From Stichopus chloronotus (Eukaryota > Echinodermata > Holothuroidea > Aspidochirotida > Stichopodidae): a stretch of DNA of 64,000 nucleotides. Within the stretch, counting starts at the first letter, position 1, and the number at the start of each line of letters is the position of its first letter. A program made the position numbers and the translations under genes. The notes beneath the pieces were generated by a model, which was not told the DNA's origin, ran no database searches, and was given only the letters and a program-made list of their open reading frames with translations. The stretch lies in the NCBI GenBank assembly GCA_021234535.1, contig CM037840.1, positions 9,092,643 through 9,156,642 on the forward strand, in the 5' to 3' direction. Positions 1-13,200 of the stretch are shown here, piece by piece.

Positions 1-1439
1 CATATTGCATGTAAAGTAATATCCATAAAGGAACTTTCTTCCCTTCAGTTTATATGCACAAAGATATGACGTCACGTGCGAGTTTCTAGATCTGTCTTAA
101 ACAAGAAATTCACACAGTGTCACACGACACGTCGGTTATGCTGCGGGGGGGGGGGGGGGGAACATATAGGCTACGTTTCCTCCAATACAAAGAATAACCA
201 GGAAGCCCATTGGTAGACGTTCCGGCAGGAAAATAGGGCGGCAACCTGCTATGGAACATAATATCAGGAAAACGTCAGATAGTAATTTCAGTATGCAAGG
301 GACCACAATGTCAGAGCCTCGCCAGCATAGAGTTTCAGAGCAGCTCATTACTCTTGCCAGCCTCAAGTTCAAAATTGTTGGCTTGAGGTTCAATCAAAAT
401 TGTGAGAACGACTATAGGAGGAGTTACTTTATGAAGAAAGGTCAAAGTTATCAGACTTGAATAGGTTCATTCGCCTTCGAAACCGTCCTAAACATAAAAC
501 CATGACAGCACGCTCCGGGTTAGGCGGGGACCCCTCCATGTAACTTGGTGTCGTGCCGTGGAATGTTTACTACAGTAACAAACACATCAGGTTAACTTGA
601 AACAAATCAATCAGAATAGAAGGGATTCTCAATGTACCTTTCCTTATCTCCCACCCCCACTGTCTTATTTGACCTATCCTCCTCCCCACCCCACCCCCAG
701 TCCCGGCACACACATGTCATTCTTAAGGTTCAACAGTTCCATATTGGCCTGAGTTGTCATCGTCCTTAATTTTATTGAATCAGTCTTGAAACTGAAGCTA
801 TACAAACAGTAGAACAGCCTCAGAGACTGTAGTAACGTTGTAACGGCTAAAAAAACACCTAAGTAAACCTTAGTGCTTCCGCTTTAAGTCCTCTTTGCGG
901 TTTCTTCTACAGAATTTCGGTTACATCCTCTCAGCCCTTAGTTTCTCAACACAGTTGGGGTGACCAGGCAGGAAGTTGACATTGTCTACGGCGTTCGTCA
1001 TCAGTATTCATTGAAACGCGGATCTGATCCCAGTGACTAAGTTGTAAACGAAAGTGAATAGAAAAATTCTGAACACCCCGGGTTCCACAACCACTATCCC
1101 AATTTGACAAACCTTTCACATTGTAAACCAAAATATGCAGAAAAGAAAAATTTTGCATGACTTCATAAAATGGTCCGTATGGCCGATATGGGACCTGAAT
1201 TCTGAACAACCTGAAGGAATCTCTACCACAGTAATAATGTGACACATTTCAACTTAATACCATACACTTCAATCTGTAGGAGAAGAGGTATTTTGCATTA
1301 TTTCATAAAATGGCCCAATTGGACAGTGGACCCTAACATCCAGAACACCCGGAAGGCACCACTATCATGATAATTCACGCATTTACAAAGCATAAACTTT
1401 GTCAAAACTTTGTAACTTGAGATATCGTGTTAAGAAGGT
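1..1439. other. No gene recognised
   Basis: AT-rich sequence with a G16 run at 145-160. The 85-codon minus frame at 136-393 and the overlapping plus frame have no recognisable features. Confidence 0.5.
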
Positions 1440-2070
1440 TTCCAAAGTTTTGCCCCCATGTTCCCAGATGGCTTTTTGCCTCCCTTGAAAAAATAGGGCA
1501 CACCTGCTCTATATGGCTTACATACATAACAAGTTTGACTTAAAGGGAAATAGGGCATTTCTTTTGAAGAAGATATCCATATTTTTGAAACCAATGTTTG
1601 TGGATGCAGAATGATAGATTATTCAAAATAAGGAAGGTCAGTAGCCTTCTCTTCAAGAAATAAGCTCCTCACAGACAGAAATTCAGTTATTTGTTGCTCA
1701 ACACTAATTTGTTCACCCAAACTTTTCAAAATTCAAATGATGCATCTTCCGTTACTCATCACATGCATAATGTTTTGAGGAGATGAAGCTTTGGTAGTTG
1801 TATATGGATGACACTGAATGGTTTAATAATGATTACCACTATTTTCTTTAGTATGTCATGTTGGGGTATTCCAAACGCCCTATTTCCCTTTAAAGAAAAC
1901 TTTCCCCTATTGAGTTAGAGGGTACCAAAGCAAGCGTGACGAAAACACAGTTCCCCCCCCTCCCGTGTCCCCAGATGACCTTTGACCTCCACCAAAACAA
2001 TAGGGCAAACCTTCTCGAAATGGCAGACCTGCATGTCAAGTCTGACTTTCATTCGACTGTTCCTTATTGA
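1440..2070. repeat. Two old copies of the TGACCTTTGACCT family, one split by an element
   Basis: The second copy (about 1955-2070) reads CCCAGATGACCTTTGACCTCC, AATAGGGCAAACC, GTCAAGTCTGACTTT, TATTGAGTTAGAGTGTACC. The first has the same order, but is split after AAGTTTGAC by the element at 1544-1889 and resumes with AACTTTCCCCTATTGAGTTA at about 1899. Confidence 0.65.
1544..1889 (+). mobile_element. TTAA-flanked miniature element, reference copy
   Basis: Inverted ends AGGGAAATAGGGC and GCCCTATTTCCCT, with TTAA on both sides (1540-1543 and 1890-1893). 346 bases, no coding potential. TTAA target duplication is the hallmark of piggyBac-type elements, but the terminal bases do not settle the superfamily. 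Four more copies lie in the window. Confidence 0.8.
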
Positions 2071-2110
2071 GTTAGAGTGTACCGAACAAAAATTGTCACA
2101 GATGAACACA

Positions 2111-5100
2111 CACATACATACACACACCCACACGAACATGACTGTATATGCGGGGCGCTGCTCTCAGAGTAACAGCTCTCTGGTATAGAATCCTATGCTG
2201 CAGCAATAAAAATCTAATTTTTTCATTTAAACGCCAGAAAAAGAAAGACTTGAAAACGCTGACGGGCTCAAGCACCTAAATCCCCAGTCTCTCTCTCCCC
2301 CGGGTGAGCCACTGGACACATCTGCTCCTTTTTCCTATGCGAATTATTTTGACAGAGACAAAGATACTAATCTGTTTGAAAATATACCAAGGCACAGGTT
2401 CAGCTCTTTATTTTGCCCTTATCCGAAGTAACGTGATGATGAGGATATTACAAGAAAAAGAAAATTATAAAATGATTTGTCATGAAATTAATACAGCATA
2501 ATACCGTATGATGCCGTCGCTATTTCAAACAGATAATAGATACATTTAAAAAAAAAACTAGGAAGATATTGATGTGTCAAAATAAGCCCAGTGGTCACCT
2601 AAGCGGGAAAGAATGCTTTTGATGTGTTGTGAACTTTCAAGTAAAAATGTTTCATTTCTATTTAAGCTTTAAACAGTATGGGTACGTGTTTCTTTTATTA
2701 GTCTTTCTGTGTAGCGCCAAAATGTAAAACATAATACATGAGAATGGCCCAGACAAGAGAGAGAGATTGCAAATGATATTGAAAAATGCTACTGTAAAAC
2801 ATATTCGATTTCCCTTGTCTCCACGAATCGTCGCCTCCAAACCAAATTATACAAATCTGAAGATAATTACATTTTCAATGACTGGTGATCAAATCTTGAC
2901 CTCCTCGTTTACATGATGATAATACTTCATTTTCACTCATCATCCATGAAGATATGTGCAAATGTAACAGATGTAAAATTGTCATGAACGATCATTACCA
3001 GGAAGAGAACGCTTCGAAGGTGGTGTAATAATCCAGAATGACCTTTGACCTTCATTCAAGAGACAGTGTCAGGGAAAGACATTTGCGAGAAGGGAGACAT
3101 CTTATGTCAACCTGGACGAGTGAGGGCGACGGTGAAGCAGAACTTAGTTGGTATCAGTGAAATAGATGGGTAGTATAGACTAAATTTACGTTAGTTCTTC
3201 GTTTTTGATAAGATGCATTTGCTTCAGATCGACACAAAGATGGCGTTTATTGAAGCATCACTGTGATTGGCCAAAACCTACCACCATCATATAACCGATG
3301 AATTGATCGGTGCTGACATTCTCTGTCACCGTTGTAGTAATTTTGTGGTCACGGTTCAGCTTGAAACAGACACGTTGACCAGCAAGTGACCTACGCCAAA
3401 GAAAAGCAGGTCTTTGTACCCCCATGCGCTACCCCGTAAATAAAAGCTCAATCCGAAACTTCTCATATGTACGCACCACACACGAACATGATCGACTATT
3501 TTGCTACTTTCGTAGATAACTGATAACGACCAACATGATGCTGATGAAACCTGCGTAATAGATTTCCCCTTTAAGTTTACCTAGTCATTATTAGCTTATA
3601 CCAGCATGCTCTATCGATGCATCCGTTGTCCCTTATGTCCACAATCGTTTTTAAAAATGTTTTTACTTCCATACGTTTTCATGGGATTCATTTGAACTCA
3701 AATTGGACAATACGTTCCTTGGGTGGTGGGCCATTTGGCGATGTTCAGAAAGTTTTGGTGAAAGGTCCTTTGAGTGCCCTATGGCCCATTTCATGAATTT
3801 CAGCAAAACGTTTCGCACAGATTCTTTTGTACAAAATTGACAGGTTTGTCATAATAATGGTTAGTGGTACCACCCTCTGGGAGGGGGGGGGGTCAGCAAT
3901 TTTGGTTCTAAGGTCCAAGATGCAAGGCGTTATGATTGCGCTGAAATGTTGCATGGACAATCTCCCATGCTCGATTACACGTTTTCCCTGACATGTTACC
4001 TAATACCTCCACGCAACGCAGCTAGTCAAGAGAGCCTAGAAACTGAATTGACACACCTGAACTATTTTACAAGATCGATGTTCAATTGACCATGTGGATC
4101 ATCACAGTATGAGGTGATAAAACGGCCGGCCCTAAGGAGATGAGGATTTCCAACAAGTTGAACCTCAGTAAAACAAAGGTGAGGCTGCATGGCCTCTGTT
4201 TTAGTGTAAGAGATACGGTATTGGGTCCTAGGGTTACATCTTGTGAAAATTGCAAAATGCTTGATTTGACGGCTTGTACTTATGCAGACAAGAGGTTCAG
4301 AGAACTTTGGTTTATTGTGTCAGTTTCTGCGCGATTGGTTTTCTAGCTAAGGAGTTGATTTTTGCACTTACCCTTGCAGGACAAACACAACTGCAACCCA
4401 AATTTGAGAAAAGCAAACTTTGCCAGACGTAATAATGTTCATTTATTTCCCCACGCTTTTCCCCTCCCCTCCGGAGTGTTTACATCCAATTGAAAATGAC
4501 CCACTGACAAGTTCTCTGAAATTCTTCTTTGAAACACAATTAAATTGAGAAACCCTCTACAGGTAGAGGGTATCACAGAGAGTAAAACCAGTTAGAAGAT
4601 GGGTAAGGGGTCTCTGGACTTTGACCGAGACGTCAGGGAAAACTTAAGATTACCAATTCAATGAGACAAAAGAAAACAACGACCACTGATCTTTGGGTGG
4701 ATAAAAAAGGGAAGCCAAAGCTTTACTTTCCAGCACAATAGAGCTTTGTAATACAACAATAGATTAAATGACAAATTTTCTTAAGACACCTATAGCGTGG
4801 TTCTTACGGACATGAATTGGTATAAACAACATCTGGCCACTAAACATGCCTGTGAAAGAAAAGAATTACTGGTACAAAAACAAGTAATCAGAAATAACAA
4901 AGCTAGCTAATGGTGCATCAACGGATGGGGATGAGGGGGGGGGGGGTGGTGGTAGAGAATGGTGTAGTGACTGGAGAAGAGTCCGTTTATGATTCATCCT
5001 CTGGTAGGCTCAAATGTGGCACAATTTGCAAATTCTTAATGCCCTTTTATTCCACACACTGGCCAACTTCTCTCATTCCATGGAATTCCAGACTTTCTAT

Positions 5101-8100
5101 ATATTTGTATTTTTTCTCTGTACCAGATTCTTCAAAAGAAAATAAAAAATCACTTTCGATTGAGCCTTGGCTTTGCTGCTGTCTTCACACAACGAGCAAT
5201 TCAATGGTCAGCAAGGCAAATATCTTCAAAAGCCCGTTCTCTGTGAATCCCACCCCCCCCCATCCCCCGCCCTTGGAACGTGGAACCAACTACGAAGGGA
5301 TCCGATTGGACGAAATCCACAAAATCGATGAACTCCCTCGGTACATATCGTCACATACAGTGGACGCTCCACGTTTGGTGCAGAGCATACAAATCTTGAT
5401 AACATGAATTAACATGAGCTGGACCTCAGTATACATAAACATAGCCATTCATTCTGTCCCGCCGTGGATTACTCATTTATCACACCATTCGAGGTGCTGC
5501 TTATTCATATGGTCAACTTACAAGTTACATTTGCAATAGCAGTAAACAATGACACACTACCTCTTAGTGGCTGTTTCCAAGAGGAAACAACCGACTGTTG
5601 AATACTGAATTGAGCGATACTGCATTACATTTACCAAGCTTTTACTTTGATACTAGCAGAAAAGGAATAATAGCATCTTTTGCAAACGTTCCAAACTCGG
5701 GAGCATATGTATACTGTTCCAGATTTACTAATCTGTCTCATGGATAGGACACACAATAGTGTACATGGAGGCTCCTACTGATATCACAGAATAACGACCA
5801 GGCAGACGCATGAGAAAGCATGAAAAAAAGGACTTTGTGAATAGTTTCCTGGGTTTGCCAACCTTATGTTGCAACTCCAATTGGTGTTGATGTGGTCCCT
5901 TTTTCTTGAAATCACTCAAGATATTATCCTAAATGCAGCATACAGGAAAAGCCATGGTTCTTCTAGCACCATCAGCAGTTCAATTGTATGTTTCTTTAAA
6001 ACAAAAAGCCTTTCAATATATTTTTAGCTCAACCCCTCTTATATTCACAGCCACTGAAATCTTTTTTTCTTTTTTTTTCAATATTTTCAATTGTGATCTT
6101 TTTGTTGTACTACCAACCTCCACAAATCCAAGAAAATGCACACACAAAGCCATAAAACATACTTAGCTATATTTTCCAAAATCCACCCTGTTTTTTCAGG
6201 ATTTTTTTGTCATATTTTTTCATATAAAAATAACTGAATCCAATTTGTCTAGACTATAATGACCTGGGTTGACACATTTATCTTTTACTACAAAGTAAAA
6301 GAAAACAGAGAGAGGGGGGCAAATCAATGAGGTAACATCGAAAAAAGTTTTTTTCCTAACAGAAAGGACATCGAAAAGGTGTTTCCTTACCAACAGAAAT
6401 AAAGCCCCCTCTAGAAAGAAGCCTTTGCATTAAATTACAGCCAAATCGTTTTCACTTTAGCAAAACTGAAAAAAGAAAAAAAAAGACTTCATATTTTGAT
6501 TTTATGTAGTTACATCCAATCATAAAGACAATTTGCACCTAACATACAGAAGATTCCATACAGAAAATTGAATTATACATTTGCCGTTTGGCTCTTAACA
6601 CGAATCGGAATGACACAGGCTGTTGACATCTCTTCCCCACACCCCAACCAGCCAAGCTGCCTCCTTTGCTGGGTCTCCCACGACCTAACCGTTCAAGAAT
6701 TCTACCAGGATCAAATTGCCACCCCATGTCATCGGATATTGCGAGACATACGTCGATAACAAACGTGCAAGACACAGCCAGGTTCCTGCACGTTAGGGAT
6801 AATGAAATTTCATGATTCTCCATGACTAGTTCATGATGTCTACATGACAAACATGGCCAAACATTTAAGAATTTGATCAACAAAATAATAGTGCAAAGAT
6901 CCTGATAGAAAACAATTTTTTTTCAACTTGTAAAAAGTTATCAGTTTGTTCAAAATTCATGAATTTGAATTGATTTTTGTCCTTTTTAAAAAAATTTCAT
7001 GACTTCTCCAGTCCTGAAAAGTAAAAATGTCATGACTTTTCCAGGCCATCCATGGGAACACTGAAGACAATTCTTTGGTTTGTGTTGTTTTATTTCTGGT
7101 GGACAGAGAAGAATGCAGAGTGGGGGGAGGGAGGTGATGAAGAGATGAGAGCACAGGTCAGGGTAGGAGGAAGGTAATTACATAGGGCTAACAATAACAA
7201 TACTATAAAGCAATGGATCGTTGCAAAAAAGAACTTTGATAAACATCAGTAGGTGAAGATCTGACCCACAAAATTAAGATAAGATAAAAAGGAAGAATCA
7301 GATGAAAAAAAAAAACATGAGAAAAAATCTTTTTTTTTTGTAAATGACAACAAATATCTTAAATGAATTACTTAAATGTCAGTTACATGACTTACGTAAG
7401 GACCCTACTTAAATATTTGACATTATGTACAGATGACATTAGTAACATTAGACGATACTAAATAAAATGGATAGCAGTTTCATTTTTTTTTAAGTAACTG
7501 AATAACTGAGCAAAAAAGGTGAAGGAAAAAAGGGAAAAGTGTAACAAATGTTACAAAATTTGTGATAAATCTTCAAAAACAAACTCTTGTTGAGTTGAAC
7601 CTTCAAACTGACCAAAATACCAGTTCCCTTCCAGAACTAACGAAAGAAAGGAAGGTTGGCTGAAACATGAGTTTGGAACAAAAACGTTACTTTTAAATAC
7701 ATTTATGGAGCATTTTCCGATCTAAAAACAGCTTTTTGCAAGTGATCATTACGTCGTGACTCGTTTCTTAAAAAGAGGATGTTAAGAATCAGAAGAAAAA
7801 TGTGAATTGATAATTATGGAAGCAGATTAAATATATATATATAAAAAAAGGTGTGTGAGAAAGATTGGTCAAAACTGTGATTCCACAACTTAAACAATGA
7901 AGAGATTGACAAGTCTCTTCTCCCATCCGCATCTTTCGTCACCAAAAAGGGCTCCCACACCCCACCCGCCGGCCCCATTCCACTTAAAACTAGAGCAGTT
8001 TGAGTATATCTCAGCAGCTACTTTTAAAGAAAAGAGTTGCCAGGGGAAAAAAAAGGTGCCACTGAAGATGAGGCTGAACATAACAGTTCGTACAGATTAC

Positions 8101-9129
8101 AGAACGTAATCCTCACACACAAAGCTCACCGAGCGGGTTTCATCTCCGGCAGATTTTGCGTAATTTTTAAGTTTGAGATTGGTCACGTCATCGGTCGGTC
8201 GGTCGGGCCTCCTACCTTTTTTGACCGGATGATACTTACACTTTTTTTTGTTCTTTGAATTTTGCTGCTTCGTCTTCTATCACGTTGCTGACAACTTTCC
8301 CCACGTATGTTATTAACAAGAACACCACAAAAGTGAGAAAAGTTTGAAGACCACTGGTGATCTGACTTTCTTCCTCTTCTCTCTCTAAATATATATATAT
8401 GCATGTATATCTATATATTTCTTCACCCAGAATACACTTCATTAGCATAAATATATATCATTCTGTATTATTCCGTTCTTTGGCAGCTTGTCTTACATTT
8501 TGAAGACTGATAAATGTCTGTCTGTCTCAGTTGAATTTGCATTTTGCTTCTTTTCCTTTGGGCCACTTTGCAAAGATTTTTACCAATTTTCAAACATTAC
8601 TTTGAGCTTTGTTCTGTTTGATTCAAATTTGTCATAACTCAAAAGAGCAAACAAAGAAACCCCCCAAAAAAATAAAAAGTAAAGTAAAATCCCACAAAAC
8701 AATTGCATAAAATTATTTACTGGAAGGTAGATACCTCTCTCTGGAATTCATCATCTTGTTGAGGTTGCTTAGCAGATACAGATCCCATCTTTTTCATTTT
8801 CATTTGCTCTTTCCTTCTAGACATTGAACTTTAATCTACCATCTCAAACAATCCAGCATAACTGCAACTCAGTTCACCAAGCAGACAGTCACTCAGAAGA
8901 AAGGTACTTTCCTCAGGTAACACACTGCCTCCACCCACTGCTCTCAACATTTTGTGCATTCATTCAGATCTTTCGAGTACTTCCTCCCGAGCTGTAATGA
9001 CTTAATTATAGATTGATTTGTTGAAAACTTGTGATTTAAATATGGTGAGAAACAAATAAAAAGACACCCCACACAACATAAATCCAAACATATCATACAT
9101 GTGAGTCAGCTTCCTTTTTCAAAGAGTTG
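2111..9129. other. Long gene-free stretch 3' of syndecan
   Basis: Contains a lone DR1-bearing repeat fragment at 3039, a G10 run at 3883, a G12 run at 4935, many A/T homopolymers between 6000 and 7900 and short AT microsatellites near 7830 and 8390. It may be intergenic or include a longer syndecan 3'UTR. No coding segment is supported, including the 165-codon frame at 4910-5407, which spans low-complexity runs. Confidence 0.55.
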
Positions 9130-9135
9130 TGAATA

Positions 9136-9141
9136 TTTATT
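9136..9141 (-). terminator. Second candidate polyadenylation signal AATAAA
   Basis: TTTATT on the plus strand, about 970 bases after the syndecan stop codon. An alternative end for the same transcript. Confidence 0.25.
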
Positions 9142-9271
9142 TACATTAGCATGACAAATGGAACACACACCATATACCATTGTACTGAGTGCCAATAAAT
9201 GAATATTCAGCTATAGCCTCCATGAATAGTCATTGATTAATGTAAGCATGACATATGAATACACACAATGG

Positions 9272-9277
9272 TTTATT
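9272..9277 (-). terminator. Candidate polyadenylation signal AATAAA
   Basis: Reads TTTATT on the plus strand, so AATAAA on the minus strand. It is the first canonical signal after the syndecan stop codon. It lies inside the second unit of the tandem triplication at 9130-9460. Confidence 0.3.
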
Positions 9278-10113
9278 CAAGTCATGCCATTGTACTGAGC
9301 ACCTGTAAAGAAATATTCAACATGAAAATCAATATTCATGAGATATACATCAGCATGACAAGTGGGATAGACACATGATGATTTACCACATGACATGCCA
9401 CTGTACTACGTGCCAAAACATGAAAATTCAGTGCATAAATATGCCGTTCTTTGCGTATAAATCCGTCACTGCCAAGATACAGAGAAGTTCACTTTTCTGA
9501 GTTACTTGTCAATGTTAATCATGGTAAATTGTAATGAGCTAAAACTACAGCACACTTTTCAAACTTCTGACAGGCAGACTGACTAGTTTATGCAGTATTT
9601 TTTGGCGAACCAGGTTCCTCTTCAGAAAAGTGAACGATTCCTCCTCCTAGTCAACAAGTAAGTACATGAACAAAACTTCGAAGTGTTCTGCGATATTAAC
9701 CTCTTCCTATACAACATCATCTCTTCCTGAACAAATAAAAAGGAAATAAAGGAAAAGAAATTTTTTGTGGTAAGACCAAAGTTATTTGCGTTTAGTCCTG
9801 TCCATTTCTTCTTTGGCCAACTCAATGGCGACATCCACAGACAAAATCTTGCTGCTGACTACAACAGAATCTCCCAATATTTTGGTTGTTCTTCCTCTTT
9901 GTCCTTTTTCCTTATAGATACATCAAAATGACCATAAAATTGAAAAAAAAAAGGAATAAGAAAAGAGTCAGAGAAACTGTGTTGCTACTTTGAACCACAG
10001 TTAGAGTCTCAAACCTGCCTCATCTTACTATCTCCCCTTTTTCTCTCGACTGACGTGGATGTTACATTATAAGTTCTGAGTTTAAGCCCGACCCTAACGA
10101 AGATGACGAAGCA
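9272..10113 (-). other. SDC: Probable syndecan 3' untranslated region
   Basis: Sequence downstream of the TAG stop on the minus strand, with no reading frame of interest. The first canonical AATAAA on this strand is at 9277-9272, about 840 bases after the stop, and a second lies at 9141-9136. The true end is not determined, because invertebrate syndecan mRNAs can have much longer tails and further AATAAA-like sites occur further down. Confidence 0.4.
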
Positions 10114-10280
10114 CTATGCATAGAATTCCTTGGTCTCTTTCCAGTAGGCGGTGGGATCTTTGGCCTTGGCAGGTTCGTCGAGGGAGTAGCTGCCTTCGTC
10201 CTTCTTCTTGAGCCGGTAGACAACAAAGAGGAAGAGGAGGATCACTGACAGGAGGATGACAATGAGACCCCCCACAATGG
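10114..10280 (-). CDS. SDC: Syndecan last coding exon: transmembrane helix and cytoplasmic tail
   Basis: The acceptor is TTATCACCGACAG at 10281. Encodes 54 residues and a TAG stop at 10116-10114. It begins with the transmembrane helix (IVGGLIVILLSVILLFLFVV), followed by YRLKKKDEGSYSLDEP (the conserved C1 region with its tyrosine), a variable region (AKAKDPTAYWKETK) and the C-terminal EFYA PDZ ligand. These blocks are diagnostic of syndecan. In vertebrate syndecans the helix has a GGxxG-type motif that drives tight dimers. Here the two glycines are followed by LIV, so the second glycine position is not kept. The variable region has Tyr-Trp where vertebrate forms differ, as is usual for V regions. 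Confidence 0.96.
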
Positions 10281-13200
10281 CTGTCGGTGATAAAAGAGAC
10301 AGAGGAGATGGGTTAGTAATACTGTGGCTTCTTGTGAAATGCTTCAATAAGCAGGGGAACATTGGAGCATCAATCCAGGGAATACTGGAGCATCAATCCA
10401 GGGGACACTGAGGCACCAATCCAGGGAATACTGGGGCATCAGTGCAGGGTACATTAGAATATCAATCAGAGTTCCCTATGCTCGGCCTTGAACATGAATG
10501 AACAAATGAAAAAAAAATCCAGGACAAGGTAATGGAGGAGGGAGGTGAGTATGACACCCCCTCCCATTGCCACCCCAACTCCATTCCCACCCCTCCCATC
10601 CCCATCCCTCCCATTGCAACCCCTTCCAATACCCACCCCTTCCCATTCCCACCCCTTCCCATCCTCACCCCTCCTGAGCTACACCTTACTTGAAAGTTTT
10701 CCAACAAACCCAATCCACAGCTACAGAAGAACCTAGATGTCACGAAAAATCACAGTAGCTATTCAATCGGTCAATAAATTGCTAGATCTGCCAAAAATTG
10801 ACACCAGATAGGAAAACCTCTCTGAGAGTAATGGGTAACTGTGTTTCAGTTTATTCACAGGCTAAGTAAATGGATACAAAATGGGCACTAAGTTAGAGGA
10901 TGTGATTGGAAATGTTAAAACAAAGGTAAAGAAAATTTAGGGAGAAAGTTGAATGTGACCATAACAGGAACTTAAGGGAATCAGGTTTAATTTTCTTCTA
11001 CCTTTTTCTTCAGGTGTCCACCGATCGGCCTCAGGATAATGAAAGGAGAAGGTGATTCAACTTCAAACCAACAGTGGAACTTGATGGAGCCCATAAATTT
11101 CCCAACCCACCATCAAGAAAGAAAAGTAGTTAAAACTATCCTCTTTTCTTCTTTCATAATTATTTCCTTTCCTCTTTAATCATTCCAAGAATATAAGTTA
11201 CTTTCAATACTGCTGATAGTTCAGACTGTGACAGCCAGCTCGGGCATGCTTTATGTCAAGGGGTATCCTTCAAAATGAGTGTTTTATTGCCTTGATGGCT
11301 TTCCATTTCTTTTCATATCATTACATCAATCTTAATATTTTCCTACTTCTCTACTCCCCCTTCCCACTTTCCTCCCTGATCCCCTTTCTCTGCCTCTTCC
11401 CTCAGCTCCATCTTGGCCAGCTACCTGACCATGTCAAGAGTCATGACCTGAGTAAATTCACTGGAGAGAACGGATGCAACCAAACTATAAGACAAAAAAA
11501 AAAAAAATTCAAAAATCAATCCAATCATTACACAAATATAGTCCAGTTTGGATCAATACCTTTCCAGCAACAAGATCAACGGCTTTGAGTGTTCTATCAC
11601 TTTGGGATCAATGTCTGCAGAGATTATTCGGGGAAAGTCATGTTCTTTTTAACAATTCACCTTCTGAGTGAGGGTACATATTAATTACACTCTCATCTTT
11701 AAGATACTCCTTGACGTGCACACCGTAACCCTTATCCAAGGGTTACCGTACTCTAAGGCAACAACTATGAGAACTTGGTTCAAGTCATCTTGCGAGTTCA
11801 GACAGTGAACTAACTGGTTTGTTTGCTTTCCTAACTTTCATTTCCAAGGAGAATTGGAAATAGTCCGATTGGGAATTGTCGCAGAAGGGGGGGGGGGGGG
11901 TTTCTGGTCACGATCTTATCCACAAACCCTTGAATGACCTTTGGAATCAATACTCATATGCTCAACAAAAAAAAGAGTAAAATGGACATGGTGTGAACTT
12001 CTCCAATGTAACGTGCATTGACATCGTTGTTTCCTGGCTAATGTTAGTCAAACTGGCAAACCTACCAAAACAAAGTTCTTCTATCATTTATAATCAGGGC
12101 TGTCTCTCTTAGTTTGAGTGCGATGAGATAGGTATCGACTAAGGGCAAGCTCTTTTGTCTTACCCACAACAATATGGGGGGATCGACTCCCTTGGATTAA
12201 CTCTCAGTGACACAGGTGACTGAGCACTGCATCTTTTTCCTACAATGATATACTGGGATCAATCCAGGGCTGACTCCCCCTGGACACTTACCTGTGATGA
12301 TAAAGGTAATTAAGGACTGTAACTACTCCCCCGTCATGAAATTGGGGATCAATTCAGGGCTATCTCTTTGGTCTTGCCCTAACATCATATACGGGATCAC
12401 CTTCAGGCTGTCTCTCCTGGACTTACCGGTGATAACGCAGGTAAATCAAGGCGGCCTCTTTCCTATGATGATACAGGGGATCAAGTGAGGGCTACCTCTT
12501 TTGTGATGCTTACCTGCAATGATATAAGGGTCGCCCAAAATCATGTCGAAGATATCCTTTGGTTCCTTTTCAACTTCTTCATCTGGTCTGTATTTTTCAT
12601 CTTTTTTATCTCCATCCCTGCACGGAGTCACAAGAAAGAAAGATGATCTTAGTAATGCCAATAGCGACAGTTTGGATCAAATTGAAAATTAAATGGAAAC
12701 CAAGTGAAACGATTGATTGGTGAGGGAGAAGGTTGGGGGTCCTGATCATCTATCAAAAATTGGATACAACTAAAAAACTAAACCCACAACAGGATGAAAC
12801 CAACTCTGGCAGACCAAGCTATGTGTTTCGCTGGTGAGGACAGGCTCACCACTTTGCAAGCTAATTATGAAGTCATCTTTGATTTTCAGCAAATAAAATC
12901 CAACCATCTTCAGGATAGGACTCCCTGATTACAACGAACGAGGCCTGAGGCACTATCAAAGATCATCCACACAAGTATGTGGTCAAACCTCCTCCTTCCA
13001 CACATGAAAAAAATAAATTCTGTTGCAAGAGCATTACTTGTTTACAGTAACAAAGCAATTTAACTTTTTGCACAGCTTTCGTTTCACGTTACGAGGAAAA
13101 AGCCAAGCAAGCAGTCATCATGACTATTCTCCAATTCATTAACAATGAGTATTAATGAACCAGAGCATAAACACACCAGCAAGTAATCCATATTAACTTT

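Larger units (their letters stand above)
9130..9460. repeat. Tandem triplication, unit about 105 bp
   Basis: Three diverged copies follow each other. Each contains, in order, a GCATGACA-type start, ACACAC/ATAGACACA, CCATTGTACTGAG or CCACTGTACTACG, GTGCC or CACCTG, and a TATTCA/AATTCA end. They begin near 9145, 9245 and 9352. The array lies in the probable 3'UTR or just past it. Confidence 0.65.
10281..12513 (-). other. SDC: Syndecan last intron, rich in tandem repeats
   Basis: A 2.2-kb phase 1 intron from donor GTAAGC (12513) to acceptor CACCGACAG. It contains a 30-bp array at 10363-10460, a C-rich CCCATTCCCACCCCTT-type stretch at about 10555-10672, a G14 run at 11887-11900, and the junction-derived repeats at 12110-12513. 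No coding segment was recognised. Confidence 0.8.

Noticed and set aside
4910..5407. 165-codon plus-strand frame
   Set aside because: It runs through a G12 tract and a C9 tract, with no domain pattern or splice support.
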